NCBI GenBank assembly: GCA_030272155.1
Contig: CP126200.1
Span: 5,158,001 to 5,222,000 of the forward strand
Reading direction: 5' to 3'
DNA length: 64,000 bases
Source of the DNA: Tetradesmus obliquus
Lineage: Eukaryota > Chlorophyta > Chlorophyceae > Sphaeropleales > Scenedesmaceae
In this document: positions 1 through 11,400 of the stretch, one piece after another
Layout: each line of letters begins with the position of its first letter
Numbering within the stretch: position 1 is the first letter of the stretch
The notes under the pieces: generated by a model
What the model was told of the DNA's origin: nothing
Databases searched by the model: none
The model's input: only the letters and a program-made list of their open reading frames with translations
Position numbers and translations under genes: made by a program

Positions 1-1360
1 TGGCTTCAGATTGTGACAGTGTATCGCACCTGGCACTGCCGGATGTGGCACGACCCTGTGCGCACGTGAGGCATGCGATATGATGCATGTGTCGTATTCT
101 GAGCTGCAGCCTGGCTGCCTGTGCTCTGACTGCTTGTCGCACTCAGGATAGGCGGTGTGTACACATGTGTACGTTGTACAGTGTATTCAATGCATACGCT
201 GGCAGCTGCCGCTTGCAGTGCGAGCACCCAAGCTGCCGGCACTGCGTGGCAATGACATTGTTTACAGCACTCTGGGAGTCTGCTACACACAATGGTAGCG
301 ATAGGTGCATGCAGCATGGCACGTTGCACGTGTTTTCAACACATGTTGCGCTGTGAAGAGCAGCACGGCACTATGCTGGCTTGTGATGCGTTCTGTTCGT
401 TTGTTTGCTTAGGGCTACTTTGGAGTTTGCAGGTAATTGGTGCTGGCGCATCAGCCACATCTGGGATATTGATAGTCTCTTTGAAGCTGTGTTGTCAGGC
501 GTGCAGCATGTTCTGCTGCAGCAGGTGTGTTTACCATGCTTGCTGGCAGCAGCAAGATCTGCTGCAAGAACGGATTCCACAACAGTCACACCTTCCACAT
601 TGCTAGGCATCTGCAGCTTATACAGAATGCCGCGTTGAGCTCCACCATAGCAGCCTTGGAAGGACCAGCACACTCAGAGCAGTGCTTGGCAGCCATGTCC
701 CTGCAATGGCAACAGAGTATGAGAGCTGCTCTCAACTGGTGTGCTCCCTCTTCTGTGCACACATTCTGCTGGAGGCTTTAAACCGCATCATTTTTAGTTA
801 AGCCAATGGTCACGTTGCTTCGTGACGATCAGTGATGGGACAGCTCTTGTGCCGGGCCGGCCCGGCGCGCGCGCCGGTGCCGACCTTTCACAACCGGTGC
901 TCGAGCTCCATGGCCGGGTAGCTCCCGCCGCTGTACACAAAGTACCTTGAATGTCACCTCTGTCATCACAGACGCATTCGCTGTACTTCTGTCCATATGA
1001 AGCTGCTGTGGCACGGTACTTGGCCTCAAGGCTGAGCAGCTAGAGCGGCGTAGATAAACCAGGGCAGTTTTTTTGCCGGGTGACAGCGTGCAACATATAC
1101 TTGCTTAACAGCATTCGTTTAAAGCTTTCAGTTGGTTCGTCGCTTTTCTATCGTTACAGCACCACCAAGGGGGAGCCAAGCAGCAGTTCAGCACCTGCTA
1201 TGCGGGCAGCAACACCCCATGTATGACTGCCTTGCAAGCCCTGCTGTACAGTTTGTGCGGTTCAAATGCCTTAGCATGACGGGTGAAAGCCACACTGCAG
1301 AGCGCATAACCATATAGCCAGGAATCGCCCTTTTGGCAGGACAGCTCAGCCTCTGCCAAC
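1..1360. other. Unassigned left flank
   Basis: I recognise no gene here. A minus-strand open frame at 371-673 has a middle stretch that reads plausibly as protein, and it could be an exon of a gene lying to the left, but I cannot link it to a family. A very GC-rich, partly self-complementary patch of GGCC and CGCG steps lies at about 850-880. The last few hundred bases would contain the promoter of the first BTB-like gene. Confidence 0.4.
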
Positions 1361-2567
1361 ATGATGCTGTCAATGCAAGCTCAGTCCGCGAGTGACAGCC
1401 TGAGAGGTACTGGTGGCGCAGTCACTGCTGCCACCTGCAGTTTGACCCAGCAGGAGCTGGCCAGGTACCCTGGCAGCCTGCTGAGCAGCATTGCAAGTGA
1501 CTGCAGCGATGACAGCAGCAGCAGCAGCAACGGTGTCAACATAGACTTGAATGAGGTGCCAGGCTGGCCGTCCAAGCTGGTCAAGCCAACAGAGGCAGCA
1601 GCAGTCATCACAGCAATGTACAGGTGCGCTGTGACTGTCGAGGAGCCTCTTTGTGTGGCAGGCTGCGACAGCCTGTACGCAGCAGCGCGGCACATGGCAT
1701 ATATGCGTTTCAGAGAAGCCAGGTGCGAGGATGTCAAGTGCTGCTCTGTGATCATTGATCACGCTGCTGCTGCTGCTGCTGTTCCAATGCATCTGCTGCT
1801 GCTGCTGCTGCTGCTACTGCTGCAGGACCGGGCACTTCCCACTGGAGTGGCTGCAGCAGCAGCTGACAGTGCCGGGCAGCAGCGACAGCGCTGTTTACCA
1901 CACGCTGCAGCAGCTACTTTCATTCCTCAACCTGCCTGGCACTGTGCTGGGCTGGCTGCCGCTGGCAGACATGACAGTCAGGCATACCAAGGCCTTGCGG
2001 TTCCACCGCAAGGCAGCTGCCGTGCTGGCAGTTGACGACATGTTGAGCTTCAGTCCGCTGCTGAGTGGCAGCAGCACCAGCAGCACCCCTTTTTGTGCAG
2101 CATTCCTTGTCACAACAACGGGCGAAGATGGCTCACCTCTGCTGGTGCATGCTCTGAAGCTTACTGCAGCAGACAAGCTGGCATGCACGGTATCATCTGT
2201 TCTGCAGACCAAGTGAAGCACCCTGCCAGCTGCAGGCTCAAGCACGCTGCATGACTACGCCACAGATGCTGTCAATTACATTGCTGAGGTGAAGACTCTT
2301 GGTGCCAGGCTCGGCAGTGAGGCAGCAGAAAGGCCAGCAGCTGATATAGCATCTGGTGCTGCAGACAGCAGGGAGTGGGCACCCCCTCCGTGGGCAGTGC
2401 GCCCAAGGGAAGTGATTTCTACAGTTGTGTCTGCCACGCACTACGTCTTTGGTGTGCCGCTGAAAGCTGCGGCGCTGGAAGCAGCCAGCAGCTTAGGCCT
2501 GTCTGTTGGCACAGCCAGAATCGGCTCAGCAGATGCGGCATATGACATCTGGGTGCTCAGCTGGTAG
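1361..2567 (+). CDS. BTB/T1 (KCTD-like) domain protein, paralogue 1, interrupted
   Basis: Two exons: 1361-1623 and 1826-2567, joined across an AG|G arginine codon. The N-terminus follows the T1/KCTD type of BTB domain: a leucine-rich stretch reading LARYPGSLLSSIAS, then IDLNEVPGW, then an AMYRTGHFPLEWL segment matching the YRTG end of that fold. BTB proteins usually oligomerise and serve as adaptors; the partner here is unknown. A conserved C-terminal segment includes YVFGVPLKAAALEAAS and ends DIWVLSW. An in-frame TGA at 2214-2216 cuts the protein to about 217 aa, while the same frame stays open beyond it to TAG at 2565-2567, about 334 codons in all. Paralogue 3 reads through the equivalent place, so this looks like a decaying copy or a truncated product. 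The BTB call is from motif shape only. Confidence 0.5.
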
Positions 2568-4021
2568 ACCATGTGCCGTGCCACCCATGCACCCAGAGGA
2601 TATGGTCCGGCCATGCAGCCACTGCTGTTGGCATGTTGCGGTAATAGCATATCGTATTGTGCACGGCCTGCGCCTGGCAGGGCCCCTGTGCTCACGTCTT
2701 GAGCTTCCAGTGGAGGTGTAGGCCTATGGTTGTGTGGTGTGGTGCTGTGGTCCTTGATACGAAGTCGTGGTGTGATGCGTCCTGCGTGACACGCGCAGTC
2801 AAGTCCTGGAAACTGGACATGTGCTGTAGTATATACGATGTATCAGCCACAGCCAAAGCATCAGCATGTTGCGCTTTAAAGCCCGACGTCGGGCTTGTGT
2901 CCGACGTCGGGCTTCGGGTGTGTGTCGACACACACCAGCAGGCCAGCCTGCTCGTGCCTGTGTACTGCTGTCTGTTTTCTAGACATGGGCAAGGACACAT
3001 TGGTAAGCCTACATACGTGAAGGTGTCGTCGGTTATGTGAAGGGTGAAGTGATTGGTGAGGGGCATGGTGCACCATGAGGCTGTTGGGTGACCACACTGC
3101 AGCACCTAGCTGGCTGGAGGACAGCCCATGCAGGTCACCCAGTGCGAAGTGCCACAGGCATGGCGTTGATTGTTGGACTCCAAAGGGATGTAACAGCTCT
3201 ACAAGGCGCTTGTGCGCTGAGATGTTGGGCGCTGTGCAGCAATCATGACATGTCGATTGCACGGAAGCGAGCCGCTGCGCTCCCCCTGGTGAACAGAAAG
3301 GGGAGCGGCTGGAGGGCGCAGTGAGAGCAGGGAAGTTTTTTGGTGTTTGTACAGACCATCACATCAAAGTGCATCTACTTGCTAATACTCTGTGAGTTGC
3401 TGGCAAGTCAGCTGCTCCAAAGTGAAACAGAGCCAGTCCCGGGCCGGCCGGTGGCATGACACGCAGTGGTGCAGGGTGAGCCCGACCACGACACAACAGC
3501 AAAGGTAGTACGAGCTATAAATCAAACAAACAAATAGGTAACACTTTGCTGTGGCATCAACCTTGTTGAACCACTGAAAGGAGCTAGCGCTGCTGCGTCA
3601 CTTCACCGCGGTGCACAGCATCAAACAGGCCTCGGCCATCACCTAGGAGCATGGGCTAACGCGTACCCAGCAAGTTCCGCTGGTAAATAACCTCTTTTGC
3701 GGTTAATTGATGTCAAAATTGCAGCTGAGCTTCAAGACGGCGGAGCACCTCCTGGTGCAGCCTTGGATCCAATGCACCACCAGCATATGCTGGTGCCATG
3801 CATGGCAGTTGGGTCCAATAAAGCAGTTGGCGCAACAGCACCTGCTAACTGTGCCAGACAACAACATCTTCAAGCACGATCAATAGAAGAGCACCATGTC
3901 TTTTTCCTAGTGTAGCAGAGGTGTGCTCACCAACTGCAGTACTGCTTCTGAGGCAGTGGCACACAGCAAGCAGTTACAGCAGAAACCAACCACTGCCACC
4001 GCACAGTAGAGACAATGCAAC
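2568..4021. other. Spacer between BTB-like paralogues 1 and 2
   Basis: No gene seen. A TGTAA at 3189-3193, the usual green-algal polyadenylation signal, lies about 620 bases after the first gene's last stop and may end its transcript. The spacer holds a cluster of perfect palindromes (2879-2936) and a GGCC-rich patch at about 3440-3455. Confidence 0.4.
2879..2936. repeat. Cluster of perfect palindromes
   Basis: AAGCCCGACGTCGGGCTT at 2879-2896 equals its own reverse complement (18 bp). Its core CCGACGTCGG recurs at 2901-2910. A second perfect palindrome of 20 bp, GGTGTGTGTCGACACACACC, occupies 2917-2936. Function unknown; such sites can bind dimeric factors or form cruciforms. Confidence 0.7.
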
Positions 4022-5164
4022 ATGTCGCTTACATTGCAAGCCCAGTCTGTGGCCGTGCCAGCTGCTGCTGGCAGACCTGCCACGTCTTCAATTTCGTGCA
4101 GCCTGACCAAGCAGGAGCTGGCCAAACACCCCGACAGCCTGCTGAGCAGCATCGCAAGTGACTGCAGCGCCAGCAGCAGCAGTGATGGTATCAACATAGA
4201 CTTGAAAGATGTGCCTGGCTGGCCATCCGAGCTGGTCAAGCCAACAGAGGCAGCAGCAGTCATCACAACAATTTACAGGTGCGCTGTGATGGGCATGATG
4301 CATCAAATGCAGCAGTCTAGAAAGAGCCATGGCACGCGTGACGCACACTGTGTTTGATAAGGATGGCCCTACAACATAATCAGTGGTGTAGTACATTTGT
4401 AGTTCCAGCAATGTCTCTCTAGGCGGCATGGCTCAGCAGGGTGCTGCTGGCAGCAATGTTTCTGCTGCTGCTCCTGCTGCTGCTGCTGCTGCTGCAGGAT
4501 GGGGCACTTCCCATTAGAGTGGCTGCAACAGCAGCTGACAGCGCCAGGCAGCAGCGACAGCGCTATGTACAACAGGCTGAACCAGCTGCTGGACTTCCTC
4601 AACCTGCCTGGCACTGTGTTGGACTGGCTTCCACTGAAAGCCATCACACTGAGGCATGCCAGAGCCATGCAGTTTCACATCACGGCAGCAGCCATGATGG
4701 CAGTTGAAGACATGATGAGCTTCCCACTGCTCACCGGCAACAGCAGCAGCAGGACTGCGAGGTTTGCAGCATTCCTTGTCACGACAACAGTCAACGATGA
4801 TGCACCGCTGCTGATGCGTGCATTGAAGATTGATTCGCCAGGGTTTTTGGCAGGCAGGGTCTTATCTACACTGCAGGCCAGCTGCAGCACAGTGCCCGCT
4901 ACAGACTCGGGAAAACTGCAGGATTTTGGCAGAGGGACGAGCTGTGGCATTGCTGGGGTCAGGATAGTTGGTAAGAGGCGAGGCCTTGTCTTGGGAGAGG
5001 GTAGCGGTGCCGGCATGACGCCTCGTGCTGAAGCCAAGTGGGAGCCTGCCATCTGGCCAGCCAGCGCGTTTGAAGTGGCTCAGGCAGCAGTATCTGTCCA
5101 GCACTGTGTGTTTGGCATGGCACTGACAGCTGCGGTGATGGAAGCGGCCAGCAGCTGTGGCTGA
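4022..5164 (+). CDS. BTB/T1 (KCTD-like) domain protein, paralogue 2, interrupted
   Basis: Exons 4022-4278 and 4498-5164. The start MSLTLQAQS matches the starts of the other two copies, and the exon junction again splits an arginine codon. The BTB-like part reads LAKHPDSLLSSIAS, IDLKDVPGWPSEL and TIYRMGHFPLEWL, so the usual threonine after YR is methionine. The second exon runs open to TGA at 5162-5164, giving about 307 aa. In copies 1 and 3 that position is a sense codon followed by the conserved LSVGTA stretch; here GVGTAS continues in the same frame after the stop. Just before the expected terminal tryptophan there is also a one-base gain in a T run. Copy 2 therefore lacks the conserved last 25-30 residues. 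Confidence 0.5.
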
Positions 5165-5946
5165 GGTGTTGGCACGGCCAGCATCCGCATGGATGCCAAA
5201 GACATGAGCAGGAATCCTGCAATCGTTGACATCTGGGTTTTTTGGCTGGTAAGCCACATCCCTGCTAACACAACTGGTGTTGCGTCAGTTCAATCAGCAG
5301 GATGTGAGTTCATCCGGCTGTGACCGCCGCCCGGCTCTTTTCACGCTGTGAAAGCGCATATGGCCCTATGCCTCATGACCGAAATGTCATGTGTTTCAAG
5401 TGTTGGACCAGTATCTGGCGTTGTTAATATCAGCAGCACATTCAGCGCATATCATCACATGAAGATGGATGCCGGTGCCAAGGCATGTGGTGCTGGGTGT
5501 GACCAGAATCACTACACCACGGCGTCAGCAAGTGCGAGTAGCTGACGATGTACCTTAACATCATTTCAGAAGGATTCCCGCAAGCGCTGCTGTGCCTTTG
5601 CAGTTCTAAGTCCAGCTGGACCTCGGTGTACCGTACAGCCTGTACCGTCCGGCAGCATTGCATGTGATCTTGAGTTAGGATACGTCCGAGTACGTTGAGT
5701 GCAGTTTATATCAATCAATACATTGTTGTTTCAACTGGTGAGGCCAGCTGGGCACAAGGAACAGTCTGCGCAAATACCACCTGCTATCCGTGCCAGGTTG
5801 CAAGGACCTTCGAAGTTGACTCCTCGGCGAGGGATGCTGTACCTAATCCATTGCGAAGACGTTTTCAGTGATCTTGTCTTTAAAAGCGCTGCAGAACACA
5901 CAGTGCATGCTGATCCACATCTTGTTCCATGAGGACTCCTGCCGAC
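5165..5946. other. Decayed 3' end of paralogue 2 and spacer
   Basis: The first 90 bases still resemble the C-terminal coding end of copies 1 and 3 (DIWVF near 5228-5242). The rest holds no recognisable gene and includes the presumed promoter of copy 3. I see no strong motif. Confidence 0.4.
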
Positions 5947-6368
5947 ATGTCGCTTGCACCGCAAGCCAAGATAAAGAAGAATAGGATGGGACGCTCTTCA
6001 GCTGCTGCCTCCGCCACCACCTGCAGCCTGACCCGGCAGGAGCTGCAGAAGTACCCTGAGAGCCTGCTGGCCAGCATTGCAAGCTCCTGCAGAGGCAGTA
6101 GTGCTGTCAAGATCGACCTGTGGGAGGTGTCTGGCTGGCCATGTCGGCTGATCATGCCAGATGAGGCAACAGCAGTCATCCCTGCGATGTACAGGTGCGC
6201 TGTGTTGGCCATGATCTGCTTGGTACAGCACTGCCGCAGGGTGTCCATTGCAATGTGCATGGTGGACGAATATTTGTGGGATCTACAGCTCTCAGTGTTG
6301 GCCCAGCTCCTGAAACGGCCATGCTGTCCTTTTGCTGCTACTGAAGGTGAGTGCAATAGGCACTGACC

Positions 6369-6450
<82 letters not shown>

Positions 6451-7204
6451 AGGACGGGACACTTCCCACTGGAGTGGCTGCAGCAGCAGCTGGCAGCGCC
6501 GTACATCAGTGACAGCGCCATCTACGACAAGCTGGAACAGCTGCTGGACTTCCTGAACCTGCCCGGCACTGTGCTGGACTGGCTCCCACTGACAGACATC
6601 ACGCTGCAGCATGTCAAGCCCCTGCAGTTCTACCGCAGTGCCGCTGCAAAGCTGGCAGTTGACGACATGCTGAGCTTCACTCCAATGTTCACCACCAGCA
6701 GCAGCAGCGCTCAGAGCTTCGCAGCTTTCCTCATCACGACAGCAGCAGATGACGCGCTTCTGATGGTGCGCGCGCTGAAGATAGGCAACCCAAGAGAGCT
6801 GGCAGACAAGGTCTCATCCTTGATGGTCAGCTCAAAGGCAGTGTCAAAAGGGAGCGCAGGCACACTGCACAATGTTGGCAAAGTCACTGGCTCGTACATT
6901 GCCGAGGCCAAGGCAGTCGGCAAGGCGCGGCAGTGCGACAGGAGGGGAGGCGACTGCTGCTGCGGCAGCTGTTGGTGCTAATGACAGGGGGTGGGTAGTG
7001 AAGCCCTTGGCAGGAGAGTATGGTGCTGACTACACAACTGTCAGGTCAGCTGTAACCACCACGCACCCCGTGTTTGGTGTGCCACTGCAAGGTGCGGCGC
7101 TGGAGGCAGCCAGCAGATTGGGCTTGTCCGTTGGCACGGCCAGCGTCTGCTGCGACGAAAGCACTTCTTATGACAAGATTGACATTTGGGTGTTCAGCTG
7201 GTGA
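5947..7204 (+). CDS. BTB/T1 (KCTD-like) domain protein, paralogue 3, frame change near the C-terminus
   Basis: Exons 5947-6194 and from 6453. The start MSLAPQAK is chosen because it aligns with copy 2. The BTB-like region reads LQKYPESLLASIAS, IDLWEVSGW and AMYRTGHFPLEWL; the following region is rich in leucine (LLDFLNLPGTVLDWLPL) and conserved in all copies. The main frame stops at TAA 6979-6981, about 258 aa. The conserved C-terminal segment (HPVFGVPLQGAALEAAS, ending DIWVFSW, TGA 7202-7204) lies in the next frame, so an indel near 6925-6960 or an unseen intron separates them. The single intron holds a very long CTG run. A TGTAA at 7739-7743 is the likely polyadenylation signal. Confidence 0.5.
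6371..6452 (+). repeat. (CTG)n run ending at a 3' splice site
   Basis: About 27 nearly uninterrupted CTG units end directly in the CAG acceptor of paralogue 3 exon 2. It is one of the longest of many CTG runs in the window; others of similar length lie at about 16553-16605, 23355-23402, 29725-29780, 33045-33095, 33715-33765 and 34147-34208. Confidence 0.9.
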
Positions 7205-7738
7205 GGCATCACCATGCCAGCCATGGCGGCATGCAGTCACTGCACGCTGTCAGCTGGTTGGGCCGTGCATTCACCACCGGTGGCGCCATTCAGAAAGCAG
7301 CTCATGGCACCAGGCACAGCCGCAGCAGGCGGCCAGGCGAGATACATGTATGGCCCAACTCGCTCTGCCTGGCCCTGCCAGCTGAGCATCGGAGGGGCAG
7401 TCAGGGCAGCTGCACATAACGTGCACTGGCAGCAGCATCGTTTGTGGCCGGCAGTGGCATCTGTTTGTGGTCAGCAGTGGCTTCGATTTGTGGTTCGCAG
7501 TTGCGTCTGCTTGTGCTTGGCAGTGGGGTCTGTTTGTAGGAGGGTCTGTGGTTGGCAGTGGGTTTTGTGTGTGGTTGGCTGGCACTTTTGGACTTTGCCA
7601 CATTGGGCAAGTGTGCCTGCAGTGCATGCGCTACGGAAAATTTGTTGGTCACAGTGTCCATGAGGTCTGCTGCAGACGTGTGCTGGGCGCACACAGCACG
7701 GCATATGCCGTGCATGCATGTCCTACTGCATGTTTCAC

Positions 7739-7743
7739 TGTAA
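7739..7743 (+). terminator. Candidate polyadenylation signal TGTAA, paralogue 3
   Basis: TGTAA is the usual chlorophyte poly(A) signal; this one lies about 535 bases after the last stop of paralogue 3. Confidence 0.35.
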
Positions 7744-7814
7744 AACAGCAGGAAGCACAATAGTGCATACTGCCAGGTAAACAGCGTCAACGTGCTCTCC
7801 TTGGACGCGGCGCA

Positions 7815-7819
7815 TTACA
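7815..7819 (-). terminator. Candidate polyadenylation signal TGTAA, MKK3
   Basis: TTACA on the plus strand is TGTAA on the minus strand, about 630 bases past the MKK3 stop. The two convergent signals would lie about 75 bp apart. Confidence 0.3.
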
Positions 7820-8445
7820 GGACACATCGATCGCAACTTGCAAGTTGCTGTAATGGGTTCCTTGCTGTGGGAAAAATACAGCCGCAGCAGCATGGCGTAC
7901 TCCCATATCATCAAGTACACCGCAGTGCATGCATGCCAAGTGCTCAGCTGGATACAAATGCAACGCAAGAGTGCGGAAACAAGGCACCCCGTGTACAACA
8001 GCTTCACGGGCTGCAATGGTGCCAGCGTCCTATTGTTCAGCTACAGCCATTGAAGAGTTGCCCGACTGAAGTGACTGACCCCAACGCTGTGACCGTGACA
8101 CAAACCACTGCTTTTAAAGTTGCACTCAATTACTGATCCGCCATCACAAGAAGCAACACAAGAAGCAATCGGCAGCATGCTTGTGACTGACACAAAGCAC
8201 AAGGATCATTGATGTTAACACCTGCCTAGTGTGGTGCACCAACCCTAAGAGCAAATAAGGAATCCACCGACGCAGTGTTTGCCGACGAGCGTCATGCCCA
8301 TGCAAACCCTCAGCATGCACACGAATGTGTGCACAGATCAGAACTTGGACTGGGATGATACTATTGCTCTGCGTGTTGTTGCTGCAAAATGCAATAGCGC
8401 TGTAGCACGTGTTGCAGTGGGTGCTGCATGCACGTGTCACCCTCC

Positions 8446-11400
8446 TCACTGCAGCAATTGGAACGCCTGGTTTGCTATGTAGTAGTTGCCTGATGCGCTG
8501 CGCGCCAGGATGAAGCTCTCACTAAACTTCCGAGCTGCTGCTGACTGGCTGCCGCTGCTGCTGCTGAACGCTGCATTACTGTCTGCTTGGATGCTGCCCA
8601 TCACGTGCACAAGCACGCAGTCCACCTGCACACAGTTGGCAGCAAGCAGATATAGTGTGAGGCGCTGCGCCAGGGACAGGCAACGACGACATGTGCACAG
8701 TTGCCCAGCATTGCAGACATCATAGGATCAGCAGGCACTCAAGCTGCGCAATCATGCAGCAGGTATGTGCACTGCAGGATCCAACAAGTCAACCACAGCT
8801 CACCCCTGCCACCTGCTGGCTGTCTACGCTGGCGACACGCCACACCCGCCTGCCTTGCCCAGCGCTGCTGCTGCTGCTCTGTTGCTGCTGCTGCTGCTGC
8901 AGGGCCTCCTGCAGCTTTGCCACAATGGCCGGCCTGCCCTGGCGCACTGCACCCTGGTAGCTCAGTACCTGCAGCCACGCGCAGGCATCAGGCACATGAT
9001 GACTGTGTGTGTGCCTACAGCGCATGATAGCACATGCTGGACAGTTGCTACAATGCACCTGGTACGGCTGGGTCGTCAGCACACGCAGCGCACGCGCACG
9101 CCCAGGGACTTCAATGCGTGTGGCAGTCAGACATGTCATATGCACAGCGCCCTTAGCGCATGTAGCTCTGCGACAGCTGCATGTGCTCACCGAGTGGTCC
9201 ACGTGCAGGTGGGCCAGCTTGTCCAGCGCATCGGCGCTGCTGCTGGCATACTGCCATGCATGTGCAGGTATGTCAAAGCCGTCAAGCACTTTGCTGCCAA
9301 CTACTTTTCTTTTTTCTTCCACAGCCTCACCGAGTGGTCCAGGTACAGGTAAGCCAGCTTGTCCAGCGCATCCTGTGTGGCCTGGCCCAGCAGCTCGTAG
9401 TAGGTGAAGGAGAACTGGCACGCAATCTCCTCCAGCCTGGTCGGCAGCGTGACAACAGCAGCAGCAGCAGCAGCAGCGGCGGCGGCAGCGGCGGCAGACA
9501 GGCATCTATGTTGCTGTGACATCAATCACAAGCACAAACAGCCGCTGGGTAAAGCATGCAGGAGATGGCAGTGAGCTGAAGACACCCAGCCCACAAGCAA
9601 AAGAGCGCTGCTGCTACTGCTGCTGCTGCTGCTGCTGCGACTGCAGCCTCAACGCACCTCTCGTCAGGCTGCTGCGCCAGGCCCCCCATCAGCCCCCGCA
9701 CGTCCACGCGGCCCGCAGCAGCCAGCCAGGGGTGCCCCAGCAGCGCTGATGCAGGCGGCCGCCGCGCAGGGTCACGTGCCAGGCATGATGATAAGAAGTC
9801 CCTGCAGGGCTCGCTGATGGCGCCTGGTGGCGGCAGCGGCACCTCGTCCTGCAGCACCTGCAGTGCAAAATGGACAACACACCAAGGGTGACGTCAGCGA
9901 CAAGAAGTCCCTGCAGGGCTCGCTGATGGCGCCCTGACGAGGCAGCGGCACCTCAACTTGCAGCACCTGCAGTGCCGAATGGACAACACACCAATGGTGG
10001 CAGCAGCGCTGAGTTGTCCCTGCAGGGCTCGCTGATGGAGCCTGGTGGCGGCAGCGGCACCTCGTCCTGCAGCACCTGCAGTGCAAAATGGACAACACAC
10101 CAAGGGTGACGTCAGCGACAAGAAGTCCCTGCAGGGCTCGCTGATGGCGCCCTGACGAGGCAGCGGCACCTCATCTTGCAGCACCTGCAGTGCAGAATGG
10201 ACAACACACCAATGGTGGCAGCAGCGCTGAGTTGTCCCTGCAGGGCTCGCTGATGGAGCCAGGCGGGGGCAGCGGCACCTCGTCCTGCAGCACCTGCGAT
10301 GCACAAACAACACACCAATGGTGGCAGCAGCGATGAGCACTCCGTTCCTGCAGGGCTCGCTGATGGCACCTGGTGGCGGCAGCGGCACCTCGTCCTGCAG
10401 CACCTGCAGTGCAAAATGGACAACACACCAAGTGTGGCAGCAGCGATGAGCACTCTGTTCCTGCAGGGCTCGCTGATGGCGCCTGGTGGGGGCGGCGGCA
10501 CCTCAACCTGCAGCACCTGCAGTGCAAAATGGACAACACACCAAGGGTGACGTCAGCGCTCAGTTGTCCTTGCAGGGCTCGCTGATGGCACCTGGTGGCG
10601 GCAGCGGCACCTCGTCCTGCAGCACCTGCAGTGCAAAATGGACAACACACCAAGTGTGGCAGCAGCGATAAGCACTCTGTTCCTGCAGGGCTCGCTGATG
10701 GCGCCTGGTGGGGGCAGCGGCACCTCATCCTGCAGCACCTGCAGTGCAAAATGGACAACACACCAAGGGTGACGTCAGCGCTCAGTTGTCCTTGCAGGGC
10801 TCGCTGATGGCACCTGGTGGCGGCAGCGGCACCTCGTCCTGCAGCACCTGCAGTGCAAAATGGACAACACACCAAGTGTGGCAGCAGCGATGAGCACTCC
10901 GTTCCTGCAGGGCGCGCTGATGGCACCTGGTGGCGTCAGCGCTCAGTTGTCCCTGCAGGGCTCGCTGATGGCGCCCTGGGAAGCAGCCGCACTTCATCCT
11001 GCACCACCTGCGGGTGGATATATAACCACTGGCATTTAGCGTCAAGTTGTGCAAACAACGCTGTTTGAAGAGGTATTGATGTGGTTGGTGACAGTGGCAA
11101 CGGCCCTCGGATAAACCCACAGAGGGTCACACGCATGCATGTCTGCTCTCTGCCACAAGTGCCCGGTGTCTACTGAGCTTTGCAGTGTTCACGTGCATGA
11201 TGAGCTCCTTGGCCCCCCTGCTGCGCTCTTTGACCTACACAGCATCACATGCCTGCCTGCCCGCTTTCTGCTAATAGTGCCCAATGTGTACTAAGCTTTG
11301 CAGCTGGACTCACGTGTATGATGAGCTCCATGGGCCCTCCTGCTGCTCCCGCCTCAAAGGGGTAGCGCCCAGTCAGGCACTCCACTAGCACCAGGCCCAG

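Larger units (their letters stand above)
7205..8445. other. Convergent 3' regions of BTB-like paralogue 3 and MKK3
   Basis: No gene seen. This is where two convergent transcripts should end. Imperfect G/T-rich tandem sequence built on a CAGTGG..TCTGTTTGTGG theme fills 7440-7570. Confidence 0.5.

Noticed and set aside
2214-2216. TGA read as a sense codon (altered nuclear code)
   Set aside because: TGA is the natural stop of IPMI, MsrA, MKK3, inhibitor-3 and MCO copies 2 and 3 at the expected protein ends, so an altered code is not needed.
10171-10926. 251-codon minus-strand frame across the MKK3 exon array as a repeat protein
   Set aside because: It runs through exon and intron parts alike, and unit lengths are not multiples of three; it is explained by the tandem duplication.
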